From contig NZ_FNQF01000002.1 in the NCBI RefSeq assembly GCF_900107595.1, forward strand, positions 310,001-374,000: 64,000 nucleotides of DNA, in the 5' to 3' direction. This document shows positions 8,117-17,154 of the stretch, piece by piece. The DNA is from Psychroflexus halocasei (lineage in GTDB: Bacteria > Bacteroidota > Bacteroidia > Flavobacteriales > Flavobacteriaceae). Under the pieces are notes generated by a model. That model did no database searches, had not been told where the DNA came from, and was given only the letters and a program-made list of their open reading frames with translations. Within the stretch, counting starts at the first letter, position 1. Every line of letters begins with the position of its first letter. Both the position numbers and the translations under genes were made by a program.

Positions 8117-11100
8117 TTAATCCTCTGTTTCTTCAACAGATGGGTTATCTTCAACTTTAATTGAAGAATTCGTTTTTGCTTCTTCAGCTTTAATTTCATT
8201 TAATTTTTGTTGTGCCTCTTCAGCCAAATCAGGAAATTGATCACTAAAGTTTTTAATGATATTTTCAAGAATATAACTCGCCTGATAAGCATCATCTAAT
8301 TGATGATAGTTTTTTGCCATTAAATAAAAAGCTTTGACAGCATAAGTTCTGTAACGAGAATAATTTTTAGTAATATCTTCTACAACTTTATTTGACTCTT
8401 GATACAAACCATCTTCATGTTTAAAGTAAGCGCTATAATAAAGCGCTTCCGCTTTTAAACGACCTGATGCCAACTTCTCAACTTCGCTGTAAGCTTCTTT
8501 AGCTTTGGCTTCATTTTCTAACTTAATTGCTGATCTTGCTGTAAATATGTGTGCATCAGCTTTTGCATCTTGATCAACGTCATTTAAACCTAAAATCAAA
8601 TCTGCATAACGAATCGTTTCTTGATACTGTTTTTGTTCATACAAGGCTTTCATTAAGTTAGATTGTGCAAAAACAATATTTTGCGTAAAGTTTGCTTCTT
8701 TTTCGAGACGCTTTAATGTTTCTGTTGCTAATTTATAATCTTCTTGAGTTAGATAAATTTGAGATAATTTACGCAAAGCTTCTTCTGTAAACTCACTACT
8801 CCCCGCCTCTACAACATTTTTATAATATTGAATTGACTCATCTTTCTGACCTTCATCAAAAAGAAGTTGTGCTAAATAAAAATTCGCATTTAAAGAATTT
8901 AAACCATTAGGAAATTGAACAAGATATTTTTTGAAGCCTTTGATTGCTGCGTTTGTTTCATTTTCTAAAAACTTATTTTCTGCAGCTTCATAAGTTGCCA
9001 TGTCGATATCAGAATCTTCGACATCTACAAAATCAAGGTTTTTAACCCAAGTCGCGTAAACTTCTGTTTGACCCAAATCTATATAAATTAACCTCACTGT
9101 TTGAACAGCTTGTCTCGCTTCCTTAGAGTTTGGATATTCATCAACCAATCGTTTTAAATCTTTTAAAGCTGCTTGGTAATTTTCTCTGTTGTAATTGATT
9201 AAACCTTGTTTTGATAAAGATCTTGCGTAATAAGGACTTTTAGGATAGTTCTTTATTAGTCTTTGGTAATATGATATCGCTTTTTCTTCTTCAGAAACGC
9301 TAGAATAAGTATTTGCCAAATGATAAAGTGCATCATCGTAATAAATTGATTTTGGATATTTCTTTAAAAAGCTCTTTAATTCTTCAATTTTACGGTCATT
9401 TTTATCCACAAAACCATAACTGTAAGCTTTCTGGAAAAACGCATAATCACTTCTGTAGGCATTCATCGCAATCGCTTTATTGTAAGACTCCATCGCTGGC
9501 CAATAACTTCCTTCAGCAAAATAAGAATCGCCCAACCTCACATAAGCATCATATTTAGTTGCGTTAGAGTTTACTTTCTTTGCAAAATCATCAAAAGCTT
9601 CAGCAGCTAAATTGTATTTCTTTAGTTTGAAATAAGTATACGCGATATTGTAATCAATTTTGTCATATATATCACTCAGTTGAGAAGCTGACTCCATTTG
9701 CTTAAACTCTTTATAACCGATCAAAGCCTCGTTATAGTTGTTAAATAAATAATCAACTTCAGCATTCCAAAAAGTTGCTCGTGCTATCAATTCTTGATCG
9801 ATACGTTGAGATAAAGATTTCTGAAACATTTCTTGTGCTCTCTTATATTCATTGGCTTTGTAAAGCTCAATCGCATATAAATAAGTCACTTTCTGGTAAG
9901 CCTTTTTATCATCAAAAGAATTATTTCCTTCCAACATTTGGACAGCTTGGTCATACTGTTTTGAAGTGATATATGAATCGATTAAAAGCTCACCGATTTG
10001 ATCAGCTTCTTCTGATGTTGGATAAGCTTTTAAGTAGTTCTGAAGAACTTTTGGAACTGGTAGATAATTATTTCCAATTTCATAACTCAGTTTAGCATAA
10101 TTCAGCATTGCATCCTTTTTGATTTTTTTATCAAAATCCATTTCAGATGCATTCTTAAAAGCATTTAAAGCTTGGGTTTTCTTCTCCACTTTCAAGTAAG
10201 ATTTTGCCAAGTGGTAGTACGCATTTTGGGCAACAAAATCATTACCATCTATAATTTTATTAAATTCAGAAATCGCATTGTCATATTCTTGCGCTTTGAA
10301 ATAAGCGAAACCTAGCTGGTAATAATCTGTGTTATTCCATTTACCGCGCTCTCCTCTATATTCCTTCAGGTATGGAATGGCTTCATTATATTGTTCTAAA
10401 TTAAAATAACTTTCACCAATAATTTTATTGAGTTGTGAACGCTCCATTGCGTTTGATCTGTCAAGTTGTTCTTTTCCTTGAGCAATTGCCTTTTCAAATT
10501 TTCCCAATTTGAAATTCATATCACTTTGAAAGTATGACATATTTCTGCCACTTACTCCATCTCTTTTAGCTTGGTCAAACATTTCATTGGCATCTTCATA
10601 GTTATCGCTTTCATAAGCCATATAGCCTATGTAATATTTTGCTTGAGCTCCATATTTTTGAGAATTTCTCACTCTTTCAAAATAAGATTGTGATAGTTCA
10701 GGGTAATTTGTTTTAAATAATGTGTAGGCGTAATTAAAGTAAAATTCATCTTGGTTCTGATAATTCAAAATTGATTGATCAACTTTATCATACCAATTTT
10801 TGGCATCGCGGTAATTACTGTTTTCAAAATAAAAATTACCAACGCTTAAATAGGCAATTTTTCGTTTGTTACTTTGCGGAAAATCTCTCACAAAATCTTC
10901 CATCAATCGGTCACCGCCAGCATTATCTAAACGTACAGCTGAACTCGCTTTGTAATATGCTAAATTAGAAGCTAAAAGGCCATGATCATCAGTTGGTTCA
11001 ATTTTATTAAACTCTTGTAAAGCGGCAGCATATTGTTGATTGGCGTATAATGTCATGCCTTTTTGGTAAGTGCCTAATTCATTGGTGTAAGTTTCAGTTT

Positions 11101-11164
11101 GTTGAGCTGAAACAAATGAACCTGCAAACATTAAACTCAAAGCAATTTTATGTGAAAATTTCAT
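8117..11164 (-). CDS. Large periplasmic tetratricopeptide-repeat protein
   Basis: A 1015-residue protein with a signal peptide (KIALSLMFAGSFVSAQ, cleavage near residue 20) followed by TPR-like helical pairs along nearly its whole length. Repeats are recognisable by patterns such as AQNAYYHLAKSYLKVEK, YDDALYHLANTYSSV and PYYARSLSKQGLINY. The acidic tail (VEDNPSVEETED) has no sorting domain, so a periplasmic scaffold is the most likely role. Homologous large TPR proteins are common in Flavobacteriaceae, but I know of no defined function. It is transcribed divergently from the ftsE-like gene, from a near-perfect promoter. Confidence 0.8.
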   Translation of the reverse strand: MKFSHKIALSLMFAGSFVSAQQTETYTNELGTYQKGMTLYANQQYAAALQEFNKIEPTDDHGLLASNLAYYKASSAVRLDNAGGDRLMEDFVRDFPQSNKRKIAYLSVGNFYFENSNYRDAKNWYDKVDQSILNYQNQDEFYFNYAYTLFKTNYPELSQSYFERVRNSQKYGAQAKYYIGYMAYESDNYEDANEMFDQAKRDGVSGRNMSYFQSDMNFKLGKFEKAIAQGKEQLDRSNAMERSQLNKIIGESYFNLEQYNEAIPYLKEYRGERGKWNNTDYYQLGFAYFKAQEYDNAISEFNKIIDGNDFVAQNAYYHLAKSYLKVEKKTQALNAFKNASEMDFDKKIKKDAMLNYAKLSYEIGNNYLPVPKVLQNYLKAYPTSEEADQIGELLIDSYITSKQYDQAVQMLEGNNSFDDKKAYQKVTYLYAIELYKANEYKRAQEMFQKSLSQRIDQELIARATFWNAEVDYLFNNYNEALIGYKEFKQMESASQLSDIYDKIDYNIAYTYFKLKKYNLAAEAFDDFAKKVNSNATKYDAYVRLGDSYFAEGSYWPAMESYNKAIAMNAYRSDYAFFQKAYSYGFVDKNDRKIEELKSFLKKYPKSIYYDDALYHLANTYSSVSEEEKAISYYQRLIKNYPKSPYYARSLSKQGLINYNRENYQAALKDLKRLVDEYPNSKEARQAVQTVRLIYIDLGQTEVYATWVKNLDFVDVEDSDIDMATYEAAENKFLENETNAAIKGFKKYLVQFPNGLNSLNANFYLAQLLFDEGQKDESIQYYKNVVEAGSSEFTEEALRKLSQIYLTQEDYKLATETLKRLEKEANFTQNIVFAQSNLMKALYEQKQYQETIRYADLILGLNDVDQDAKADAHIFTARSAIKLENEAKAKEAYSEVEKLASGRLKAEALYYSAYFKHEDGLYQESNKVVEDITKNYSRYRTYAVKAFYLMAKNYHQLDDAYQASYILENIIKNFSDQFPDLAEEAQQKLNEIKAEEAKTNSSIKVEDNPSVEETED

Positions 11165-11184
11165 TTTTTACGATTTTAAAATAC

Positions 11185-11215
11185 CAAAGATAAAATTATG
11201 TAGTTATAACGTCAA
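11185..11215 (-). promoter_or_regulatory. Promoter of the TPR protein gene (TTG-N20-TATCTTTG)
   Basis: On the minus strand TTG (complement of 11213-11215) is followed after exactly 20 bases by TATCTTTG (complement of 11185-11192), an exact match to the flavobacterial TTG-N17-23-TAnnTTTG consensus. The -7 box ends 20 bases before the ATG. This is the cleanest promoter in the window. Confidence 0.7.
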
Positions 11216-11257
11216 CAATGCCAAATAAATTATAAATGATTCATGGAGTTTTGATTT

Positions 11258-11285
11258 TTGACTCTGTAAATAAATAGTATCTTTA
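11258..11285 (+). promoter_or_regulatory. Promoter of the ftsE-like gene (TTG-N17-TATCTTTA)
   Basis: TTG at 11258-11260, a 17-base spacer and TATCTTTA at 11278-11285; only the last base of the -7 box departs from consensus. It lies 25 bases before the ATG. Confidence 0.5.
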
Positions 11286-11310
11286 AGGCTTCAAAACACT
11301 CATATCATCT

Positions 11311-12003
11311 ATGTCAGACGTTATTTTAGAGCTCAGCAAAGCTAGCATTTACCAACGCGAGAACCTCATTTTAAGCGAAGTCAATGTGAGTATCAATAAA
11401 GGAGAATTTGTATATCTCATCGGTAAAACGGGAACAGGGAAAAGTAGTTTCATGAAAACACTTTACGGTGACATCCCTTTGAAAGATGGTGTCGGACACA
11501 TTGTTGACTACGATTTAAGAAAGCTAAAAACAAAAGAAATTCCACATTTACGTCGTAAACTTGGTGTTGTATTTCAAGATTTTAAACTGCTAAATGATAG
11601 AAATGTTCAAGAAAATTTAAAGTTTGTTTTAAAAGCAACTGGCTGGAAAGACAAAACAAAAATGGAACATAAAATTGATGAAGTTTTACAGAAAGTTGAT
11701 ATGAAAACGAAAAGTTTTAAATACCCATATCAACTTTCAGGTGGTGAGCAGCAACGTATTGCCATTGCGCGAGCTTTACTTAACGACCCTGAACTTATAT
11801 TGGCAGATGAGCCAACAGGAAATCTAGATCCGCAAACATCTATTGAGGTGATGGAAGTTTTACAGCAGATCAACAAAAACGGAAATACAATCTTAATGGC
11901 AACACATGATTACGCCTTATTGCTAAAATACCCTTCAAAAACCTTAAAATGTGATGGACAAAAAGTCTTTGAAGTCGTCCAAAAAAATACTAAATCAACA
12001 TAA
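11311..12003 (+). CDS. ftsE: FtsE-like cell-division ABC transporter ATPase
   Basis: ATP-binding protein of the FtsEX/LolD group; FtsE with the membrane protein FtsX links cell division to peptidoglycan hydrolase activation. The 230 residues show a Walker A motif ([17 protein letters not shown]), the signature [16 protein letters not shown], Walker [12 protein letters not shown] and the switch histidine in [28 protein letters not shown] at the start is typical of FtsE. No ftsX lies next to it in this window. Only 3 bases separate it from the following peptidase gene, so they are probably co-transcribed. A LolD-like role cannot be fully excluded. Confidence 0.85.
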   Translation: MSDVILELSKASIYQRENLILSEVNVSINKGEFVYLIGKTGTGKSSFMKTLYGDIPLKDGVGHIVDYDLRKLKTKEIPHLRRKLGVVFQDFKLLNDRNVQENLKFVLKATGWKDKTKMEHKIDEVLQKVDMKTKSFKYPYQLSGGEQQRIAIARALLNDPELILADEPTGNLDPQTSIEVMEVLQQINKNGNTILMATHDYALLLKYPSKTLKCDGQKVFEVVQKNTKST

Positions 12004-12006
12004 ACA

Positions 12007-14175
12007 ATGAAATATAATTTTTTAAAACCAGTTGGTATTCTAAGTTTAAGTCTTAGCATATTAAGCTGTGGAAACTCATCAGAAACAAAAGATCAAATGG
12101 ATGATCTTTCAGTTAATATGGAAAATAAAAAAAACAGTTTACTCAAAGAATGGGAAGGACCTTACCAAGGTGTTCCTGCATTTGATGAAATGAACCTTGA
12201 AGATTTAAAACCAGCCATGCGAGAAGCCATGGAGAAACATCTTGAGGAGATTGATGAAATTGCAAATCAAAAAGAACCTGCAACTTTTGAAAATACCATA
12301 GCAGAAATGGAGCGTGCAGGAAAAATGATTGATCGTGTTTATACCTATTATGGCATTTGGAGTAGTAACTTATCCACTGAAGAATTCAGAGAAATTCAAC
12401 AAGAACTCTCACCTGAATTATCAGAATACAGCTCAAAGATCAAGCAAAACGAAAAATTGTTTCAACGCATTAAAGCTGTTTATGACAACAGCCAAGAAAA
12501 ATCTCTTGATTCCCAAAAACAACGTGTTGATGATTTAGTTTATAAAAACTTTGAAATGAGCGGCGCTAATCTCAACAAAGAAGACAAAAAGCGTTACGCA
12601 GAAATCAATAAAGAATTAGCTGAACTTTACACAAAGTTTTCAAACAATGTGCTTCACGACGAAGAGAATTATGTCACTTTTCTAGACGATTCTCAACTTG
12701 ATGGTTTGCCCGAATCTTATGTCAGTTCTGCAAAAAAAGCAGCAAAAGAAATCGGCAAAAAAGATGCTTACGTTGTGACGAACACAAGATCATCAATGGA
12801 TCCATTTCTCACCTACTCTGAAGAGAGAGATTTAAGAGAAAAAGTTTGGAAAAAATATTACTCAAGAGGTGATAACGGAGACAAATATGACAATAACAAG
12901 ATCATCACGAAAATATTAAAACTACGTGATGAACGTGTTGAATTAATGGGTTACGACAATTACGCTGAATGGCGTTTACAAAATCGCATGGCTAAAAATC
13001 CAGAAAACGCAATGGATCTTTTGATGCAAGTTTGGCCAAAAGCGATTGCACGTGTTGATGAAGAAGTTGCTGATATGCAAAAAATTGCTGATAAAAATGC
13101 TGACAACATTACGATCAAGCCATGGGATTATCGCTACTATGCAGAAAAAGTAAGACAAGCAAAATATAATTTAGACTCTGATGAAGTTAAACAATACCTT
13201 GTATTAGATAATCTTGAAGAAGCAATTTTCTATGTTGCAGGAAGACTCTTCGATTTTAATTTTAAAGAAATCACAGATGGAAGTGTTCCAGTTTTTCATA
13301 AAGATGTCAAGGTTTTTGAAGTGACAAACAAAACAACTGGCGATCATGTTGGTTTGTTTTATTTAGATCCTTATGCGCGTAAAGGGAAAAGATCAGGAGC
13401 TTGGGCAACAACTTACCGCTCTTACACATCATTTGATGGTGAAACTAATGTTTTAGCTTCCAACAACTCCAACTTTGTCAAAGGAAACGAAGGAGAACCA
13501 ATTCTTGTTTCTTGGGATGACGCAACAACATTTTTTCATGAGTTTGGTCACGCGCTTCATTTCTTAAGTGCAGATGTCAAGTACCCAACCTTAAATGGAG
13601 GCGTGAGAGATTATACTGAGTTTCAGTCACAATTATTAGAGCGTTGGTTATCAACAGATGAAGTAATTAATCGCTTTTTAAAGCATTATAAAACTGGTGA
13701 ACCAATGCCAAAAGAATTGATTGCAAAAATTAAAAAAGCATCAACCTTTAACCAAGGATTTGGCTCTACAGAATTTTTAGCCTCAGCAATTATGGACATG
13801 AAATTCCATACAACTGATCCTGATAAAATTGGAAACCCAAGTGAATTTGAGAAAAAAACATTAGACAAACTTGGTATGCCAGATGAATTAGTGATGCGCC
13901 ACAGAACGCCGCATTTCGGCCACGTGTTTTCTGGTGAAGGCTACGCAACAGGTTATTACGGGTACCTTTGGGCTGACGTTTTAACAGCTGATGCGTCTGA
14001 GGCTTTTGCAGAAGCAGAAGGTGGTTTTTATGATGAGGAATTGGCTGATAAATTGGTCAAGTATTTATTTGCACCACGTAATGCAATTGAGCCAAGTGAG
14101 GCTTACAGAAAATTCAGAGGTCGAGATGCTAAAATTGATGCCTTAATGAGAGACAGAGGCTTTTCAGTCGATTAA
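12007..14175 (+). CDS. M3 family zinc metallopeptidase lipoprotein (Dcp/oligopeptidase A type)
   Basis: A 722-residue peptidase of family M3, whose members cut short peptides (oligopeptidases and peptidyl-dipeptidases). The N-terminus has a lipoprotein signal ending in the lipobox LSILSC (Cys about residue 21), so the enzyme is probably anchored in an envelope membrane. The zinc site is seen in TTFFHEFGHALHFLS (HExxH), with a downstream glutamate in DYTEFQSQLLERW. RTPHFGHVFSGEGYATGYYGYLW matches the substrate-binding loop of Dcp-like enzymes in part (H, Y, G-Y pattern). It follows ftsE by 3 bases and ends at a long hairpin terminator. Confidence 0.93.
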   Translation: MKYNFLKPVGILSLSLSILSCGNSSETKDQMDDLSVNMENKKNSLLKEWEGPYQGVPAFDEMNLEDLKPAMREAMEKHLEEIDEIANQKEPATFENTIAEMERAGKMIDRVYTYYGIWSSNLSTEEFREIQQELSPELSEYSSKIKQNEKLFQRIKAVYDNSQEKSLDSQKQRVDDLVYKNFEMSGANLNKEDKKRYAEINKELAELYTKFSNNVLHDEENYVTFLDDSQLDGLPESYVSSAKKAAKEIGKKDAYVVTNTRSSMDPFLTYSEERDLREKVWKKYYSRGDNGDKYDNNKIITKILKLRDERVELMGYDNYAEWRLQNRMAKNPENAMDLLMQVWPKAIARVDEEVADMQKIADKNADNITIKPWDYRYYAEKVRQAKYNLDSDEVKQYLVLDNLEEAIFYVAGRLFDFNFKEITDGSVPVFHKDVKVFEVTNKTTGDHVGLFYLDPYARKGKRSGAWATTYRSYTSFDGETNVLASNNSNFVKGNEGEPILVSWDDATTFFHEFGHALHFLSADVKYPTLNGGVRDYTEFQSQLLERWLSTDEVINRFLKHYKTGEPMPKELIAKIKKASTFNQGFGSTEFLASAIMDMKFHTTDPDKIGNPSEFEKKTLDKLGMPDELVMRHRTPHFGHVFSGEGYATGYYGYLWADVLTADASEAFAEAEGGFYDEELADKLVKYLFAPRNAIEPSEAYRKFRGRDAKIDALMRDRGFSVD

Positions 14176-14188
14176 AACTTAAATGACG

Positions 14189-14260
14189 AAATCGTCTCAA
14201 GATCTATGTTCAAATACTTATTTACTTGAAAGTAAGAACAGGTTCTTGAGACGATTTTTT
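14189..14260 (+). terminator. Extended hairpin terminator after the M3 peptidase
   Basis: A 14-base perfect stem (14189-14202 with 14244-14257) ends in a run of T. The 41-base interior carries a further short pairing (TGTTC with GAACA), so the structure is longer than a normal terminator. Confidence 0.8.
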
Positions 14261-14353
14261 AATAGTTATGAAATTACTTTTAATAAATTATTTAAACCTA
14301 AAAGGTGTCACTGTATAGAAACATTTAAAGGTGAATGCAAAGCAGTTTGATGT

Positions 14354-15082
14354 ATGTATACGCGATTAAAATCTTTTGTAAAAAAAATTATTCCTCAAAG
14401 TTTTCTTTTTAAAAACGAGTTGATTTTTAAAAAAGTTTTAATTCCTTTTTACATCGGTAAAACATGCTCTTGTAATATTTGCAAGCATAATTGGAATAAG
14501 TTTATCAAAATCGAGGACAATGATTTACTCTGTCCTTATTGTGGAAGCAGATCCAGAACGCGGAGATTATTTAAATTGTTAAAAAAACAAAACGCCTTAA
14601 ATGGTAAAGTTTTACATTTCTCTCCTTCGCGTAGTTTATATCGAATTTTTAAGCAAGATGTGAATCTCAAATATTACAGTAGCGATTTTGAAAATGAATT
14701 TTTAGCAGAATACAAATTAGATATTACGCAAATTGATATGCCTGACAATTCTTTTGATACGATCATTTGCTATCATATTTTAGAACATATCATTGAAGAT
14801 CAAAAAGCCATTGCAGAATTAAAGCGAATTTTAAAGCCTAATGGTCAATGTTTTATACAAACTCCATTTAAATCAGGAGAAATATTTGAAGACTTTCGCC
14901 TTACAAGTCCTTCTGAACGTCTAGAGGCGTTTGGACAAGAAGATCATGTTCGTATTTATTCACTTGATGGATTAATAGATCGCTTAGAAGAGCAAGGTTT
15001 AAAAATTAAATGCTTAGATTTTAAGGAGGAATTAATACCCAACGGGTTACTTCAAGAAAATATAGTAATCGCTACAAAATAA
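14354..15082 (+). CDS. Zinc-ribbon class I SAM-dependent methyltransferase
   Basis: A 242-residue protein. Residues about 36-65 contain two cysteine pairs (CSCNIC and LCPYCGSRSRTRR), a predicted zinc ribbon. A class I methyltransferase domain follows, with a motif I-like segment that is poor in glycine (VLHFSPSRSLYRIF), acidic YYSSDFENEF, and DNSFDTIICYHILEHI before LKRILKPNGQCFIQTPF. Proteins of this layout are frequent in polysaccharide clusters, and three glycosyltransferases follow, so a sugar or small-molecule substrate is plausible. The target cannot be read from sequence. It begins the accessory, very AT-rich glycan block. Confidence 0.8.
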   Translation: MYTRLKSFVKKIIPQSFLFKNELIFKKVLIPFYIGKTCSCNICKHNWNKFIKIEDNDLLCPYCGSRSRTRRLFKLLKKQNALNGKVLHFSPSRSLYRIFKQDVNLKYYSSDFENEFLAEYKLDITQIDMPDNSFDTIICYHILEHIIEDQKAIAELKRILKPNGQCFIQTPFKSGEIFEDFRLTSPSERLEAFGQEDHVRIYSLDGLIDRLEEQGLKIKCLDFKEELIPNGLLQENIVIATK

Positions 15083-15313
15083 AATCACTCTTCATTATTA
15101 TCCTTTTCATTAGAAAAAATTCGTTAAACTTATGAGTGATATTTTAAGTTAAAAATAATTTGAATATAAATATCCAGTTTTATTTTTAGAAGCATCACAT
15201 AGAAATTTAAAGTTTTGTTTTTTCTATATTGACTAAAATCAAATTTGAAAAATTTAAAGATTCTATAGAAATTAATTTAAAAGGGGTACTTTGCAAAGGC
15301 ATAAATTAATCTC

Positions 15314-16204
15314 ATGATTTCGATTCTTATTCCAACCTATCAGTATAATGTTTATCCTTTAGTTAAGAAAGTACATCAGCTTATTACTAAGGAGAATATT
15401 GATTTTGAAATATTGGTTTATGACGATTGCTCTCCAAAAAAAATTATTGAAAACAAAAAAATAAATCAGCTAGACAATGCTTATTATAAAGTACTTCCCA
15501 AAAATTTAGGTCGTAGCACTATTAGAAATCTTTTAGCCGATAATGCAAAATTCGAATGGTTACTTTTTTTAGATGCTGATGTCATGCCAATTAAAGATGA
15601 TTTCATCAGAAATTATCTGAAGTTTTTCTCAGAAAAATATGATATTATTTACGGTGGAATTAAGTACACTCCTAAAAGACCTAAAGCTACTCAACTTCTA
15701 CGTTGGCATTATGGAAACTCAAGAGAATCTCTAAGCTGTGAAAAAAGAACTGAAAATCCTTACTTATCTTTTCTAACATTAAATTTTTTAGCTCGTAAAT
15801 CTATTTTTCAAAAAATTCGATTTGATGAAGACATTCCAAATTTAAGACATGAAGACACTCTTTTCTCTTACCACCTTCAAAGCTTCAAAGTGCCAATTTT
15901 ACATATCAATAACCCTGTATATCATTTAGGAATTGAAAGTAGTTTGGAGTTTTTAAAAAAGTCTATAGAATCTGTGGAAGGAGCTTTATACTTAAAGAAG
16001 AATGATTTAATTGACTCTAATTATATAAGAATTTTATCATTCCATGAAAAACTAAAGAAACTTAAACTAGATTATTTAATAGACCGTTTAATAAGAAAAA
16101 ACTTAAAACAGATTGAAGTTAATTTATTAGGAAATAAACCTTCTTTACTTTTATTTGATTTGTATAGACTTTATCATTTAATTCAATTTGAAAAAAATGC
16201 CTAA
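15314..16204 (+). CDS. Family 2 glycosyltransferase
   Basis: A 296-residue GT-A fold enzyme with no signal peptide or clear membrane span. It starts with the usual ISILIPTYQYN strand, has FEILVYDDCSPKK (nucleotide-binding acidic pair), NLGRSTIRNLLADNA, and the DxD metal-binding motif in LLFLDADVMPIKDD (about residue 93). LRHEDTLFSYHLQ carries the acidic ED pair expected in the acceptor region. Donor and acceptor sugars are unknown. The stop codon overlaps the ATG of the next glycosyltransferase, so the two are likely made together. Confidence 0.88.
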   Translation: MISILIPTYQYNVYPLVKKVHQLITKENIDFEILVYDDCSPKKIIENKKINQLDNAYYKVLPKNLGRSTIRNLLADNAKFEWLLFLDADVMPIKDDFIRNYLKFFSEKYDIIYGGIKYTPKRPKATQLLRWHYGNSRESLSCEKRTENPYLSFLTLNFLARKSIFQKIRFDEDIPNLRHEDTLFSYHLQSFKVPILHINNPVYHLGIESSLEFLKKSIESVEGALYLKKNDLIDSNYIRILSFHEKLKKLKLDYLIDRLIRKNLKQIEVNLLGNKPSLLLFDLYRLYHLIQFEKNA

Positions 16205-17123
16205 ATTCTCTGTTATTATACCTTTATATAACAAAGCAGCTTATATACAAAATACTTTAAAAGCTGTTTTAGAGCAAGAATTTTTTGACTTTGAAATTAT
16301 TGTGGTTGATGATGGCTCTACTGATAATAGTGATCAAATAGTTAAATCAATAAGCGATGCGCGAATACACTATTTTTATCAAGAGAATCAAGGAGCATCT
16401 CAAGCTCGAAACAAAGCTATTGAGCTAGCTATTGGCGAGTATTTAGCTTTACTTGATGCCGATGATATTTGGGACTCTGATCATTTGGAAATAATTAACC
16501 AGCTAATTTCAGAACATCCCGATCAAAAGGTTTTTGCAACAGGAATTCGTATTCAAGATCGATATGGCATTCAAGAAGCTAAATATGATTTGATAGATTC
16601 AGATAAAATAGTTATTGATTTTTTTAAAAATAGTCTTGCTGCTCCAATTTTATCTGGCTCAACGACAGTATTACATGCTTCTATTCCAAAAGAAATTGGT
16701 TACTTTGATGAAACTATTTTGAGTAGCGAAGATACAGATTACTGGATTAGAATTGGATTGAAATACCCTGTTGTTTTTACGCTAAAACCCACAGCCACAT
16801 ATACTTTCGTAATTGGTAGTTTATCAAATGATAAGTATAATTTTAAAAGACAAACTGATTTTAGCAAGTTTGATAAATATTTAAAAAACAATAAAGGTCT
16901 CGCAAGGTATATAAGTTATAATAGGCTTTCTGCATATCTCAATTGCATGTTAGTAGAGGATTTAGAAAATGCAACATTATTAAAAAATAAAATCGAAATA
17001 AAATATCTTAATCGTTTACAGAAAATCACTCTTTATTTACCTCCTTTCGCTCTTAGGTATTTAACACTCTTTAAAAACAAATTAAATTCGATTGGATTTA
17101 GACCAGTAATTTTCAAGAAATAA
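16197..17123 (+). CDS. Family 2 glycosyltransferase
   Basis: A 308-residue GT-A enzyme. The start is placed at the ATG at 16197, which gives the canonical FSVIIPLYNKAAYIQNTL N-terminus and an 8-base overlap with the upstream gene; a TTG at 16188 would add only three residues. Motifs are IIVVDDGSTDNSDQIV, QGASQARNKAIELAIG, the DxD-type ALLDADDIWDSDH and SSEDTDYWIRIG. Close family relatives add sugars in O-antigen, capsule and related glycans. It ends 31 bases from the convergent glycosyltransferase, with no recognisable terminator between. Confidence 0.88.
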   Translation: MPKFSVIIPLYNKAAYIQNTLKAVLEQEFFDFEIIVVDDGSTDNSDQIVKSISDARIHYFYQENQGASQARNKAIELAIGEYLALLDADDIWDSDHLEIINQLISEHPDQKVFATGIRIQDRYGIQEAKYDLIDSDKIVIDFFKNSLAAPILSGSTTVLHASIPKEIGYFDETILSSEDTDYWIRIGLKYPVVFTLKPTATYTFVIGSLSNDKYNFKRQTDFSKFDKYLKNNKGLARYISYNRLSAYLNCMLVEDLENATLLKNKIEIKYLNRLQKITLYLPPFALRYLTLFKNKLNSIGFRPVIFKK

Positions 17124-17154
17124 ATTCTCCCACATCGGTTTTAATTTAATCGAT

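Noticed and set aside
15083-15313. 231-base AT-rich gap between the methyltransferase and first glycosyltransferase as a hidden gene or RNA
   Set aside because: No frame of useful length and no stable hairpin was seen. A TACTTTG sequence near 15288 is one base short of the promoter consensus and has no TTG upstream.
17124-17154. A terminator between the convergent glycosyltransferase genes
   Set aside because: Only a four-base pairing could be drawn, with no T tract.
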